Positions 17,731-26,220 of a DNA stretch of 64,000 nt are shown piece after piece (the stretch's first letter is position 1; the number at the start of each line of letters is the position of its first letter). The translations under genes and the position numbers were made by a program. The notes beneath the pieces were generated by a model, which saw only the letters and a program-made list of their open reading frames with translations, had not been told where the DNA came from and did not search any database. The DNA comes from Halostella salina (GTDB taxonomy: Archaea; Halobacteriota; Halobacteria; Halobacteriales; Natronoarchaeaceae), in assembly GCF_003675855.1 (NCBI RefSeq), contig NZ_RCIH01000008.1:182305-246304 (forward strand), in the 5' to 3' direction.

Positions 17731-19704
17731 TCATCGCTCGATGTAGTCGCCGTCGGGTAGTTCGATCAGCGGGACGTACTGCGCGCCCAGCGCGTCCGCG
17801 ACCGTCCTGTTCCACTCGAACTCCTCGCGTTTCGCCGCCCGCGCCCGCTCGTCTGACCACAGCGAGTACGTCGAATCGTTCAGCCCGTGGCCCGTGTCGA
17901 CGTACGCGGTCTCCACGTCCGCCGTCTCGAACGCGGCGGCGATCTCGAGGACCTCCCGCTCCGGGTCTGCTCCGTCGGTGTACGGGACGTTCGCCTTCCC
18001 GTCGCTGAACACGACGACGAGCGGGTACACGTCGGCGTCCCGGCGGCGCTCCCGCTCGACGAGTTCGTAGGCGGACGCGAGGCCGTGACACAGCGGCGTG
18101 TTACCGCCGACCCGGAGGTCCGACAGCTGCCGGCGCGCCCGGGTGACGTTCCGCGTCGGGTCAACGACGACCCGCGCATTCTGACCGCGAAACGCCACGA
18201 CTGCGACGCGGTCGCGCGTCCGGTACGCGTCCTCGATCAGCGACAGCACGGCGCGTTTCGTCTCGCGCATCTGCGAGCCGTTCATCACGCTGCCGCTGGC
18301 GTCGACGACCAGCACGAGCAGCCCCTGTGCGGTCCGCTCGCGGAGCTTCCCCCGAACGTCGTCGGGCCGGATGTCGACGCCGTCGTCGGTCCCGCCGGAG
18401 CGCGTGCCCTGCCGCCGCGCCGCCGCCCGCAGCGTGGCGTCGACGGCCACGTCGTCGGGGTCGTCCCTGCGGCGTGCGCCGACGTACCGCCCGCTCCGCC
18501 CGCGTATTTTCGAGGGGATCCGACGGCCGTACTCCCCCCGGATGGTCCGGTCCTTCGACGGGTCGATGGCGGTGCGGTCGATCGGATAGGTCGAGTCCAC
18601 GTTTGTTATCAGGTCGTTCCGGCCGCTGTCGACCGGAACGCGACCGTCGGCGTCCGCCTCGGCACTGTCGCCCGCGTCGGCGGGGTCGCCCGGGTCCACG
18701 TCCTCGGGCAACAGGACCGCCTCGCGGTCGTCCGCCGCCTCGTACGCCTCGGCGGGGCGGCGGTGGGCGAGCGCGAGGCCTCTGGCCTCGGCCACGTGGC
18801 AGTCCGCGACTTCGGTCTCTCCGTCCAGCGCCGCGGCGGCGACGGCGGTTCGCCGGACCGCGATGTCGCCGCGAAGCCCCGGGACGCGTCCCGCCACGGC
18901 GTGCTCGGAGATAGCCGCCGCAACGTCCGGCGGGACCGTCACGTCGTCGAGGCGGTCGCGGGCGTCGACGATCCGGCGGGTCAGCGCGCGCTGGTCCGCG
19001 GCGTACTCCGCGCGGAACGCGTCCGGGTCCTCGTCGAAGGCGGCGCGGCGCTCGCTGATCTCGACGCGCTCGTCGACGGCCTCGACGCTCGCGACGTCGA
19101 CGACCAGTCCGAACCGGTCGAGCAGTTGCGGCCGGAGCGGCCCCTCCTCGGGGTTCATCGTCCCGACGAGGACGAACTCGGCGGGATGGCGATGTGAGAC
19201 GCCCTCGCGCTCGACGACGTTCTCGCCCATCGCGGCGGCGTCCAGCAACGCGTCGACCAGATGGTCGTCCAGCAGGTTCACCTCGTCGACGTACAGCACG
19301 TTCCGGTTCGCCGCCGCGAGGATCCCGGGATCGAACCGCGTCTCACCGTCGGCCAGGGCGCGTTCGATGTCGAGCGTCCCGACGAGGCGGTCCGCGGTGG
19401 CGTCGAGCGGCAGGTCGACCACGCGCATCGGCCGCGTCTCGGTCGGCAGCGACTCCCCGTCGCGGCGTCGACACGAATCGCACATCCGGGCGGGATCGTC
19501 GGGCGGACAGCCGTACGGGCAGTCCGTGACTGCCTCCTGATCCGGAAGCACGTCCGCGAGGGCGCGGGCGGCGGTCGATTTGGCCGTGCCGCGCTCGCCC
19601 CGGATCAGCACGCCGCCGATACCGGGGTCGACCGCGTTCAGCACGAGCGCCCGCTTCATTTCGGTCTGGTTCACGAGCGCCGTAAACGGGAACGCGCCGG
19701 TCAT
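17731..19704 (-). CDS. magnesium-chelatase-like AAA+/VWA fusion protein (ChlI-ChlD type)
   Basis: 657 residues. The N-terminal AAA+ module (1-330) has Walker A GERGTAKST, Walker B VLYVDEVNLL, GTMNPEEG and a C-x3-C-x8-C-x2-C cluster. A low-complexity acidic linker (about 345-375) and a basic stretch follow, then a VWA domain from about residue 470 with an intact MIDAS (VDASGSV, GNTPL, FSDGKAN). The layout equals fused I and D subunits of class-I chelatases. It starts 10 bp after the dppF stop, so it is co-transcribed with the transporter ATPases. The usual partner gene cobN is absent, which is the odd point. Confidence 0.87.
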   Translation of the reverse strand: MTGAFPFTALVNQTEMKRALVLNAVDPGIGGVLIRGERGTAKSTAARALADVLPDQEAVTDCPYGCPPDDPARMCDSCRRRDGESLPTETRPMRVVDLPLDATADRLVGTLDIERALADGETRFDPGILAAANRNVLYVDEVNLLDDHLVDALLDAAAMGENVVEREGVSHRHPAEFVLVGTMNPEEGPLRPQLLDRFGLVVDVASVEAVDERVEISERRAAFDEDPDAFRAEYAADQRALTRRIVDARDRLDDVTVPPDVAAAISEHAVAGRVPGLRGDIAVRRTAVAAAALDGETEVADCHVAEARGLALAHRRPAEAYEAADDREAVLLPEDVDPGDPADAGDSAEADADGRVPVDSGRNDLITNVDSTYPIDRTAIDPSKDRTIRGEYGRRIPSKIRGRSGRYVGARRRDDPDDVAVDATLRAAARRQGTRSGGTDDGVDIRPDDVRGKLRERTAQGLLVLVVDASGSVMNGSQMRETKRAVLSLIEDAYRTRDRVAVVAFRGQNARVVVDPTRNVTRARRQLSDLRVGGNTPLCHGLASAYELVERERRRDADVYPLVVVFSDGKANVPYTDGADPEREVLEIAAAFETADVETAYVDTGHGLNDSTYSLWSDERARAAKREEFEWNRTVADALGAQYVPLIELPDGDYIER

Positions 19705-19714
19705 CGCCGGGCCG

Positions 19715-20806
19715 TCACTGTGCCCCCGTCTCGGACTGCGGCGGTTCCTCCGTGCGGGTGTCGGACTCCATGCCCTCGTCCGACGGGGACGTGGTTCCGG
19801 CGAATTCGCCGTCGCCCTCGGTCACCTCGTGATGCAGGAAGCAGGCGACCTGACGGTCGGTCTCCGAGTCGTCGAGCGCGGGCACCGCCTCCGAGCACTC
19901 CGGCATCGCGTCGGGACACCGGGGGTGGAACTGGCAGCCCTGGATGTCGCGGTCGTCGTCGTCCTCCGGGATCGGCAGGAGGACGCGCTCGCGGTCCCCC
20001 GTGAGCGTCGGCAGGCTGGCGACCAGCGCCCGCGTGTAGGGATGTTTCGGATCCTCGACGATCTGGTCGGCGGTCCCCTGCTCGACGACCTTCCCGAGGT
20101 ACATCACCGCGATGCGGTCCGCCACGAGCTTCACAACCGAGAGGTTGTGCGTGACGTAGAACATCGCGAACCCGTGTTCCTCCTGCAGCCGGTCGAGCAG
20201 CCGGAGGATGCCGGACTGCAGCGACACGTCGAGCATCGACAGCGGCTCGTCGGCCACGAGGAGGTCGGGGTCGAGCACGATGGCGCGGGCGATGCAGACG
20301 CGCTGGCGCTCGCCGCCCGAGAGCTGGTCCGGGAACAGCTCCATGTAGTCGTCGGCGGGGTTGAGTCCCACGTCGTTCAGCGTTTCCTCGACTTTCGACT
20401 GCAGTTCGTCGTGGGACAGATCACGGAAGTTCTTCAGCGGCTCCGCGACCGCCTGAAACACCGTTTTTCGCGGGTTAAGCGTCTCGTAGGGGTCCTGGAA
20501 GATGATCTGCGCGCGCTCCCGGAACGCCCGGAGCTCCTTGTTGGAGTAGTCGCAGATGTCCTCGCCGTCGAAGACGATCTCGCCCTCGGTGGGGTCCTCC
20601 AGCCGGAGCGTCGTCTCGATGAGCGTCGACTTCCCGGAGCCGCTCTCGCCGATCACGCCGAGTGTCTCGCCGCGGTCGATGGTGAGGTCGAGGTCGTCGA
20701 CCGCCTCAACCTTGCTCTCCCGCCCCAGCAGCCGGGTGAAAAAGCCCGACTCCGCGGCGTAGTGCTTCTTCAGGCCGCGGATGTCGACGAGCGGCTCACC
20801 CGACAT
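19715..20806 (-). CDS. dppF: oligopeptide/nickel-type ABC transporter ATP-binding protein DppF
   Basis: 363-residue ATPase: Walker A GESGSGKST, signature LSGGERQRV, Walker B LLVADEPLSMLD. The C-terminal OppDF extension holds the C-x5-C-x6-C pattern (GCQFHPRCPDAMPEC) plus a later Cys, a site known in this family to carry an Fe-S cluster. An extra hydrophilic tail of about 40 residues follows. It overlaps dppD by 11 bp and precedes the chelatase fusion. Confidence 0.92.
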   Translation of the reverse strand: MSGEPLVDIRGLKKHYAAESGFFTRLLGRESKVEAVDDLDLTIDRGETLGVIGESGSGKSTLIETTLRLEDPTEGEIVFDGEDICDYSNKELRAFRERAQIIFQDPYETLNPRKTVFQAVAEPLKNFRDLSHDELQSKVEETLNDVGLNPADDYMELFPDQLSGGERQRVCIARAIVLDPDLLVADEPLSMLDVSLQSGILRLLDRLQEEHGFAMFYVTHNLSVVKLVADRIAVMYLGKVVEQGTADQIVEDPKHPYTRALVASLPTLTGDRERVLLPIPEDDDDRDIQGCQFHPRCPDAMPECSEAVPALDDSETDRQVACFLHHEVTEGDGEFAGTTSPSDEGMESDTRTEEPPQSETGAQ

Positions 20807-21806
20807 CGGTCCAGCTCACCTCCGTTGCCTCCGCCCGCATCTGGTCCGCCTCCCCGGACCGGTAGCACGCCGACTGGATCCCGGGGCGCTCCTCGCGGAA
20901 CTCCGGATGGGTCGACTCGCACTCCTCGACCGCGAACGGGCACTTGTTGATGAACCGGCAGCCCTCGGGCGGGTTCAGCAGGTTCGGCGGCTGCATCTTC
21001 ATCGCGATCATCTCCTCGGTGGAGTCGTGCAGGTCCGGCAGCGAGTTCTTCAGCCCGATCGTGTAGGGGTGGACCGGTTCGGCGAACAGCTCCTTGCTCG
21101 GCCCCTGCTCGGTGATCTTGCCCCCGTACATCTCGATGAGGTACTCCGATGTCTCCACGAGGTCGGCGATGTCGTGGGAGACGAACAGCGCCGAGACGCC
21201 GAACTCGTCCCGATACGTCTCGATGTCGTTCAGGATCTTGTCCCGGAGCAACACGTCCAGCCCTGTGGTCGGCTCGTCGGCGATGATCAGCTCCGGTTCG
21301 AGGATGAGTGCCATCGCCAGCAGGACCCGCTGGCGCATCCCGCCGGAGAGCTGGTGTGGATAGCTCTTGAGCCGGGACGTGCTGATCCCGACGAGTTCGA
21401 GCACCTCCTCGGCCCGTGCCACGCAGTCGGCTTTCGACATGTCCGACCGGTGGGCCTCGATGGTTTCGACGAGCTGGTTCTCGATCGTGTACACCGGGTC
21501 CAGACTCCCCATCGCGCTCTGTGGGATGTACGCGATCTGCTCCCACCGGATCTCGCGCATCCGCTCGTCGGAGAGCGAGGCGAGGTCCTCGCCGTCGAAC
21601 CTGATCTCGCCGGAGTGGACGACGGCGTTGTCGTCCAGCCCGCCGATGATCGCCTTCGACAGCGTCGACTTGCCACAGCCGGACTCGCCCAGCACGCCGA
21701 CGATGCTTTTCGACTCCACGTCGAACGACACGCCGTCGACCGCGTGGACCTGGCCGTCGCCGACCTCGTAGCGAACGTCCAGATCGCGGACGGAGAGCAG
21801 CGACAT
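20796..21806 (-). CDS. dppD: oligopeptide/nickel-type ABC transporter ATP-binding protein DppD
   Basis: 336-residue ATPase: Walker A GESGCGKSTL, signature LSGGMRQRV, Walker B LIIADEPTTGLDV, and the C-terminal GCRFINKCPFAVEEC Cys motif with a further Cys in QSACYR. The ATG at 21806 is used because MSLLSVRDLDVRYEV is the natural family start; upstream in-frame codons overlap the SCP2-like gene. Forms the NBD heterodimer with DppF on DppB/DppC. Confidence 0.92.
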   Translation of the reverse strand: MSLLSVRDLDVRYEVGDGQVHAVDGVSFDVESKSIVGVLGESGCGKSTLSKAIIGGLDDNAVVHSGEIRFDGEDLASLSDERMREIRWEQIAYIPQSAMGSLDPVYTIENQLVETIEAHRSDMSKADCVARAEEVLELVGISTSRLKSYPHQLSGGMRQRVLLAMALILEPELIIADEPTTGLDVLLRDKILNDIETYRDEFGVSALFVSHDIADLVETSEYLIEMYGGKITEQGPSKELFAEPVHPYTIGLKNSLPDLHDSTEEMIAMKMQPPNLLNPPEGCRFINKCPFAVEECESTHPEFREERPGIQSACYRSGEADQMRAEATEVSWTDVG

Positions 21807-21807
21807 G

Positions 21808-22209
21808 CTATGTTTGCCAGGCGAACTGGGTGGGAGTGTTGATCTCCGCGCCGCGCCGGAAGGCACGCAGGAGGCCGTAGTTGTAACACCTGGCGGCCAT
21901 CATGCTGGACATGAAGATGTCGCCGTCATTCAGCGCCTGCAGCGGCGACACCTCGCCGCGCATGATCCGGCGGAGCGACTCGACGTCGCCCTCGACGCGG
22001 GTGACCTCCTCGACGAGGTCGGGTGATTCGATGCGGCCGTACTCGCAGGAGATGCCGTCCGTCGACGCGTCCAGCACGAACGGGTCGGCGTCCGACAGGT
22101 CGAACTGGAACCTGCGGTCCGCGAGCTGCTGTTCGAGCGTCTCGATACCTTCGTCGTCGTCGGCCAGCGCTTCGAGGAAGCTGGCCACTTCGGTGGTGAT
22201 GTCACTCAT
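21808..22209 (-). CDS. SCP2 sterol-carrier-like domain protein
   Basis: 133 residues. The pattern LRRIMRGEVSPLQALNDGDIFMSS, preceded by strands FQFDLSDADPFVLDAS, resembles the SCP2 fold, which binds lipids or CoA-esters. It begins 5 bp after the M29-like gene stop and ends 2 bp before dppD, so it is tightly embedded between the metalloprotein and the transporter. It may carry or shield a hydrophobic intermediate (inference). ATG at 22209; an upstream extension would run into the neighbouring gene. Confidence 0.7.
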   Translation of the reverse strand: MSDITTEVASFLEALADDDEGIETLEQQLADRRFQFDLSDADPFVLDASTDGISCEYGRIESPDLVEEVTRVEGDVESLRRIMRGEVSPLQALNDGDIFMSSMMAARCYNYGLLRAFRRGAEINTPTQFAWQT

Positions 22210-22213
22210 GGTC

Positions 22214-23287
22214 TCACTTCTGTTTGAGCAGTTTGTCCGGGTCGCCGTGTTTCGCCGCAACCTCTCGGATCGCCGGGTCGTCCAGGAAAGTGAGTTTCCC
22301 GTCCTTGACGACCGGCTCGCCGTCGATCTCGATCGTCGGGTCGAGGACGAACCCGTCGAGATGCAGTTCGTGCCCCCCGGTCTCCTCGAAGGGGTACATG
22401 CTGAAACAGCGCATGTTCCCGATCGCGATGTGGATGTTGCCGTACCGTCGCTCGGCCTCGTTCGGGATGGGCTTCTGGTCCAGCGGCGCGTCGCGGACCT
22501 TCGGGTGGAGGCCGAACATGAACTCCTCGCAGAACCCGACGTTCGGGATGCCCTCGACGATGTCGGCGAGTTCGTCGGCCGCCCGGCCGCCCTCGATGTT
22601 CGTGCAGTAGTTGTCCTCGAACGTCAGCTTGATCGGCTCGTCGCCGACGCCGACGCCGCTGAACGCGTCGTAGTAGACGACGCCGCTGGTCTCCTGTGGC
22701 GGGAGCACGCCGGCGATCGCCCCGGGGAACGTCGCGGGGTAGGTACCGGGCCGCTTCTCGTCGGCGGGGACCGTCCCGAAGTCGCCGCCCCAGTCCTCGG
22801 GGTTGTACGTCGCGGTCACGTCGGTGCCCTTCTCGCACGTGACGCGGATCTCGGAGCCGGCACGGGTGATGTCGAGCGCCTTCTTCTCGATCTCCAGGAC
22901 GAGCTCGACGGGGTACTCCGCCGCCTCCTGCGCGAAGAATTCGGGGTCGTGCGGGTTGGCGACGCTGTACATCTCCAGCCCGTGTTCCATGATCGCCTTC
23001 TGTGTCCCGCGGTCATGGCTCGTGGCGAAGGTCAGCCGCAGCATCTTGTCGGCGGATTTGAGCGCCTCGTCGATGATCGGTCCGCCGCCCTGGGCCTGTA
23101 TCTCGTTGAAGTCGATCCACGTCACGACGACGTTGGCCCCCTGTGACCGCGCCTCGGCGGCGACCTCGTTCACTACGTCCTCGTTGGCGTAGCTGTCGGC
23201 GACGACCACCACTTCCTCGCCCTCCGAGACCTCCGCCCAGTTGGCAACGTAGTTTCTAATCCCTAGTGCTCTGTCAGTCGCTCTCAT
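22214..23287 (-). CDS. M29 aminopeptidase/NicX-like metalloprotein
   Basis: 357 residues with the fold of thermophilic M29 aminopeptidases, a family that also includes the ring-opening 2,5-dihydroxypyridine dioxygenase NicX. The N-terminal Rossmann-like part contains VVVVADSYANEDVVNEVAAEARSQGA; the C-terminal metal site includes the Glu in NEAERRYGN, a His in IHIAIGN and the H-x-D pair in HELHLDGF. Peptidase and dioxygenase members cannot be told apart by eye. In this operon a peptidase would suit the Dpp transporter, while a dioxygenase would suit the MLE and cupin genes. Length is slightly short of the typical 400 residues for M29 peptidases and close to NicX. Confidence 0.72.
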   Translation of the reverse strand: MRATDRALGIRNYVANWAEVSEGEEVVVVADSYANEDVVNEVAAEARSQGANVVVTWIDFNEIQAQGGGPIIDEALKSADKMLRLTFATSHDRGTQKAIMEHGLEMYSVANPHDPEFFAQEAAEYPVELVLEIEKKALDITRAGSEIRVTCEKGTDVTATYNPEDWGGDFGTVPADEKRPGTYPATFPGAIAGVLPPQETSGVVYYDAFSGVGVGDEPIKLTFEDNYCTNIEGGRAADELADIVEGIPNVGFCEEFMFGLHPKVRDAPLDQKPIPNEAERRYGNIHIAIGNMRCFSMYPFEETGGHELHLDGFVLDPTIEIDGEPVVKDGKLTFLDDPAIREVAAKHGDPDKLLKQK

Positions 23288-23367
23288 GCGAACTGAAAGA
23301 GTAGAGTATCTGTATTAAACGTTTCCCATAGATGCCCCCGGCCGGAAGCCGCAGGAGGAAAGCGTCC

Positions 23368-24501
23368 TCAATCGGTTCGGTACCGTTCGATCGCGTCCGG
23401 GTCCACCGAGACGCCCATTCCGGGGTCGTCGGGGACGGCGACGGTCGGACCGTCGGGATCCCAGCGGTCCGGGTCCGAGAGCAGCGACCCGTCGGCGTCC
23501 GCGTTGAGCAGGCCGGTCGGGTACGCACGCGCCGGCGTCGCCAGCGCGAAGTGGGCCGCCGCGGCCGCCCCCACGCCCAGTTCGAGCATCCCGCCGACGT
23601 AGCAGGGAAGCCCGTGTGCAGCGGCGACCGCGGCGACGCGCCTCGCCCCGGTGATCCCGCCGGCCTTGGCGGGTTTGACGTTGATCGCGTCGACGGCGTC
23701 CGCGCCCGCCAGCGCCGCCACGTCCGCGGGCCCGTAACAGCCCTCGTCGGCCATGACCGACGGCTCGACCGCGGCGCGGACGCGGCGGAGTCCGGCCCGG
23801 TCGTCGGGCGGGACCGGCTGCTCGACGAAGACGATGCCGTCGGCGGCCGCGTTCAGGTCCCGGATCGCCCGGACCGCTTCGCCGGCGGTCCACGAACCGT
23901 TCGCGTCCACGCGAATGCGCGCGCCGGGACACGCCTCGCGGACCGCTTCGAGGCGTCGCCGGTCGGCATCGCGCTCGTCGGCCCCCACCTTCAGCTTGAA
24001 CGCCGAAAAGCCGCGGTCGGCCGCGGCCGCCGCCTCCTCGTGGACCGTCTCGGGGGCTTTGATCCCGACCGTGTAGTGGAGCGGGAGCGAGCGGTCGGCC
24101 GCGGTCGGGCCACCGAGCAACTCGTACGTCGGTCGGCCCAGCTGTTTCCCGAGCGCGTCGTACAGCGCCGCGTCGACGCCGGCGAGCGCGAACGGCTGTG
24201 ACGCGACGGTCCGGTCGAGTTCCTCGGTGATACGCGCGACGTGGGCGGGGTCGCGGCCCTCCACGAGGGGCGCGAACTCCGACTCGATCACCGACCGGAC
24301 CGTCGCCTGGGTGCCGCTGTTCGGCCAGTCCGGGTGGGGCGCGACCTCGCCGTAGCCGACGACGCCGCCGTCGGTCTCGACGCGGACCAGCACGTGGTCG
24401 AACGAGTCCGATCCGGCGGTCGAGTCGGACGAACCGCCGGTCCGGAGCGCGGTCGCCTTCGGGACGCTCACGGGGATCGCGTCGAGGGAAGTAACCGCCA
24501 T
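23368..24501 (-). CDS. enolase-superfamily enzyme, muconate-lactonizing (MLE) subgroup
   Basis: 377 residues. The N-terminal capping domain (VRVETDGGVVGYGEVAP) is followed by a barrel with the MLE-subgroup residues: KLKVG (K-x-K), RVDANGSW (first metal Asp), VEQPVPPDD (Glu), VMADEGC (Asp) and INVKPAKAGGITGA (second Lys). This group includes muconate cycloisomerases, N-acylamino acid racemases, o-succinylbenzoate synthases and dipeptide epimerases. Neighbouring Dpp and M29-like genes favour a dipeptide or N-acyl amino acid substrate; aromatic context favours cycloisomerase. Start ATG at 24501; a longer in-frame frame upstream crosses the cupin gene and is not real. Confidence 0.85.
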   Translation of the reverse strand: MAVTSLDAIPVSVPKATALRTGGSSDSTAGSDSFDHVLVRVETDGGVVGYGEVAPHPDWPNSGTQATVRSVIESEFAPLVEGRDPAHVARITEELDRTVASQPFALAGVDAALYDALGKQLGRPTYELLGGPTAADRSLPLHYTVGIKAPETVHEEAAAAADRGFSAFKLKVGADERDADRRRLEAVREACPGARIRVDANGSWTAGEAVRAIRDLNAAADGIVFVEQPVPPDDRAGLRRVRAAVEPSVMADEGCYGPADVAALAGADAVDAINVKPAKAGGITGARRVAAVAAAHGLPCYVGGMLELGVGAAAAAHFALATPARAYPTGLLNADADGSLLSDPDRWDPDGPTVAVPDDPGMGVSVDPDAIERYRTD

Positions 24502-24512
24502 TGGGTGGCGGA

Positions 24513-25058
24513 TTACTCGTGGTCGGCTTCCGAGAACGACTCCTCGTCGGTCTCGTGGTAGATGTCGCGCACGTTGTCGAAGTCGACGCCGACGCGGAAG
24601 TCCTTCGGATTCTCCACCTCGTCCGGAACGATCCCGGTGAGCTGTTCGACGCGCGGAACGCGGACGCGGGGGTACGAGCCGATGTGGATGTGCTCCTCGT
24701 CGCCGATCACCTCGACGCGGTTCTCCGCGCCGCCGGGCAGGTACACCACGTCGCCGGGGCCGGCCTCGATCGACTGCTCGTTGCCGTCGTTGTCCTTGTA
24801 GTACCAGACGCAGCGACCCTTGATCGTCGTCAGGATCTGGTACATCTCCGGCATGTGGGTGTGCAGCGGGAACACGTCGCCCGGCTGTCCGGTGGTCCAG
24901 GTGACGTACATGTCGTTCGTCAGCATCACCGAGTGGACCGTCTTCAGGTTGTCCCCGGCCCCCTCGACCAAGTCCGGGGCGTCCGGAGCGTGCACTTTGA
25001 ACGCCTGTTGCTTCGGCAGGACGGAGTAGTCCTTGTCGGCCACTGGATTGTCGGCCAT
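24513..25058 (-). CDS. cupin-domain protein
   Basis: 181 residues with one central cupin barrel: GDVFPLHTHMPEMYQIL supplies two His and a Glu of the metal site and the second motif is GPGDVVYLPGGAENRVEV. It could be a small dioxygenase, isomerase or metal/ligand sensor. The first gene of the minus-strand cluster, its ATG at 25058 lies about 25 bp from a TATA-like TTTTTTGTAATC, so the message is probably leaderless. The promoter region is shared with the divergent IclR gene. Confidence 0.8.
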   Translation of the reverse strand: MADNPVADKDYSVLPKQQAFKVHAPDAPDLVEGAGDNLKTVHSVMLTNDMYVTWTTGQPGDVFPLHTHMPEMYQILTTIKGRCVWYYKDNDGNEQSIEAGPGDVVYLPGGAENRVEVIGDEEHIHIGSYPRVRVPRVEQLTGIVPDEVENPKDFRVGVDFDNVRDIYHETDEESFSEADHE

Positions 25059-25076
25059 ACAGGCCAGTTCGCGTAC

Positions 25077-25088
25077 GATTACAAAAAA
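25077..25088 (-). promoter_or_regulatory. promoter of the cupin-to-dpp gene cluster
   Basis: The minus-strand TTTTTTGTAATC is centred about 25 bp upstream of the cupin ATG, giving a leaderless start. It lies in the 127-bp divergent spacer controlled by the IclR-side palindrome at 25138. Confidence 0.5.
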
Positions 25089-25137
25089 CCAGGGGTCGCA
25101 ACGAACCACGCGTTCCCCGCGCGAGCGAGTGTGCCGT

Positions 25138-25168
25138 TCGGTAATACCGACCAACGTTTATTATAATC
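25138..25168 (+). promoter_or_regulatory. iclR promoter with palindromic operator
   Basis: The perfect palindrome TCGGTA-A-TACCGA (25138-25150) sits 8 bp upstream of the TATA region TTTATTATAATCC (25158 on), which is about 23 bp from the regulator ATG. The site is a likely target of the adjacent IclR protein, acting on itself and perhaps on the divergent operon. Confidence 0.6.
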
Positions 25169-25185
25169 CGGCACGATACGCGAGT

Positions 25186-25953
25186 ATGGCACAGAAAGGC
25201 ACGCGGGGAGGCGTCAAATCCGACGAGACGCTCCTGGAGATCGTCGAGGCGGTCCGGGAGCACAACGGGGCGACGGTCACCGAACTCGCCGAGGACCTCG
25301 ACCTGGCCAAGAGCACGGTCCACAGCCACCTGACGACGCTCGCGGACCACGGGTTCATGCGACGGCGCGACGGCGAGTACATGATCGGGTACCGCTTTCA
25401 CGACTACGGGATCTGGGCGCGGAACCAGAGCGACCTGTTTCAGGTCGCCAAGCCCCGGCTGAAGGAACTGGCCCGCGAGACCGGCCACAAGGTGTGGTGT
25501 ATCGTCGAACGACAGGGGAAGGCGGTGTACCTGTACGGTGCCGAGGGGAAATCCACGATCAAGACGTACGCACGCGAGGGCGCGACCACGGAACTGCATT
25601 ATCTGGCGGCCGGCAAGGCGATCCTCGCCCACCTGCCCGAGGACGAACGGCAGGCGATCGTCGGTGACGACCCGCTCCCGGCGAAGACGGAGAACACGAC
25701 CACCGACCCCGACGAACTGCTCGCCGAACTCGACACGGTGCGCGAGCAGGGCGTCGCGTACAACATCGGCGAGGCGATGGAGGGGCTCAACGCGATCGGG
25801 ACGCCGATCAAACGCGTCGGCGACGGCGTGTACGGCGCGATCAGCCTCTCCGGCGCGGCGAACCGGCTCACCCGGAGCCAGCTGGAGGACGAGTACGCGG
25901 AACGGCTCCTCGGGATCGCAAACGAGATCGAGATCAACATCCGGCATCTCTGA
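25186..25953 (+). CDS. IclR-family transcriptional regulator
   Basis: 255 residues: winged helix-turn-helix at about 10-70 (VTELAEDLDLAKSTVHSHLTTLADHGFM) and an IclR effector domain (ETGHKVWCIVERQGKAVYLYGA; YLAAGKAILAHLP; GLNAIGTPIKRVGDGVYGAISLSG). IclR proteins sense small catabolites such as protocatechuate, acetate or p-hydroxybenzoate. Divergent from the cupin/MLE/M29/dpp/chelatase cluster, it is the obvious local regulator. The ATG at 25186 matches the TATA spacing; an in-frame extension upstream crosses the divergent promoter. Confidence 0.9.
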   Translation: MAQKGTRGGVKSDETLLEIVEAVREHNGATVTELAEDLDLAKSTVHSHLTTLADHGFMRRRDGEYMIGYRFHDYGIWARNQSDLFQVAKPRLKELARETGHKVWCIVERQGKAVYLYGAEGKSTIKTYAREGATTELHYLAAGKAILAHLPEDERQAIVGDDPLPAKTENTTTDPDELLAELDTVREQGVAYNIGEAMEGLNAIGTPIKRVGDGVYGAISLSGAANRLTRSQLEDEYAERLLGIANEIEINIRHL

Positions 25954-25994
25954 TCCTCGTTCGCCCTCACCGAACGAACGTTCGATCGATCCAG

Positions 25995-26016
25995 AAACGG
26001 CGGGAATTCGCCGTTT
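25995..26016 (+). terminator. hairpin downstream of iclR
   Basis: AAACGGCG and CGCCGTTT form a perfect 8-bp stem around the 6-nt loop GGAATT, 42 bp after the iclR stop. No long T tract follows on the plus strand, so function is tentative. Confidence 0.45.
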
Positions 26017-26220
26017 GAGACTGTTTCCGGCGTTCGACGTTAGCTAACTGACGTGTGGCGCTCGATTCAGTCCTCGATACTGCCTGATGTGCGACGAAAC
26101 GCCGGGATGGGCTCGAAACGTTGTTCGGTCTCAACGAACGATCGTCCGGCATTTGTGTAGTTTTGTTGGTGTTTTCCCGGATGGAGGCGCGGCGCTCTTG
26201 ATCGGCGTGGGCTGCCGGTG

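Noticed and set aside
24502..25947. Extension of the MLE-type enzyme upstream to 25947
   Set aside because: The frame stays open only by chance through the cupin gene, the divergent promoter and the IclR gene; family homology begins at the ATG at 24501.
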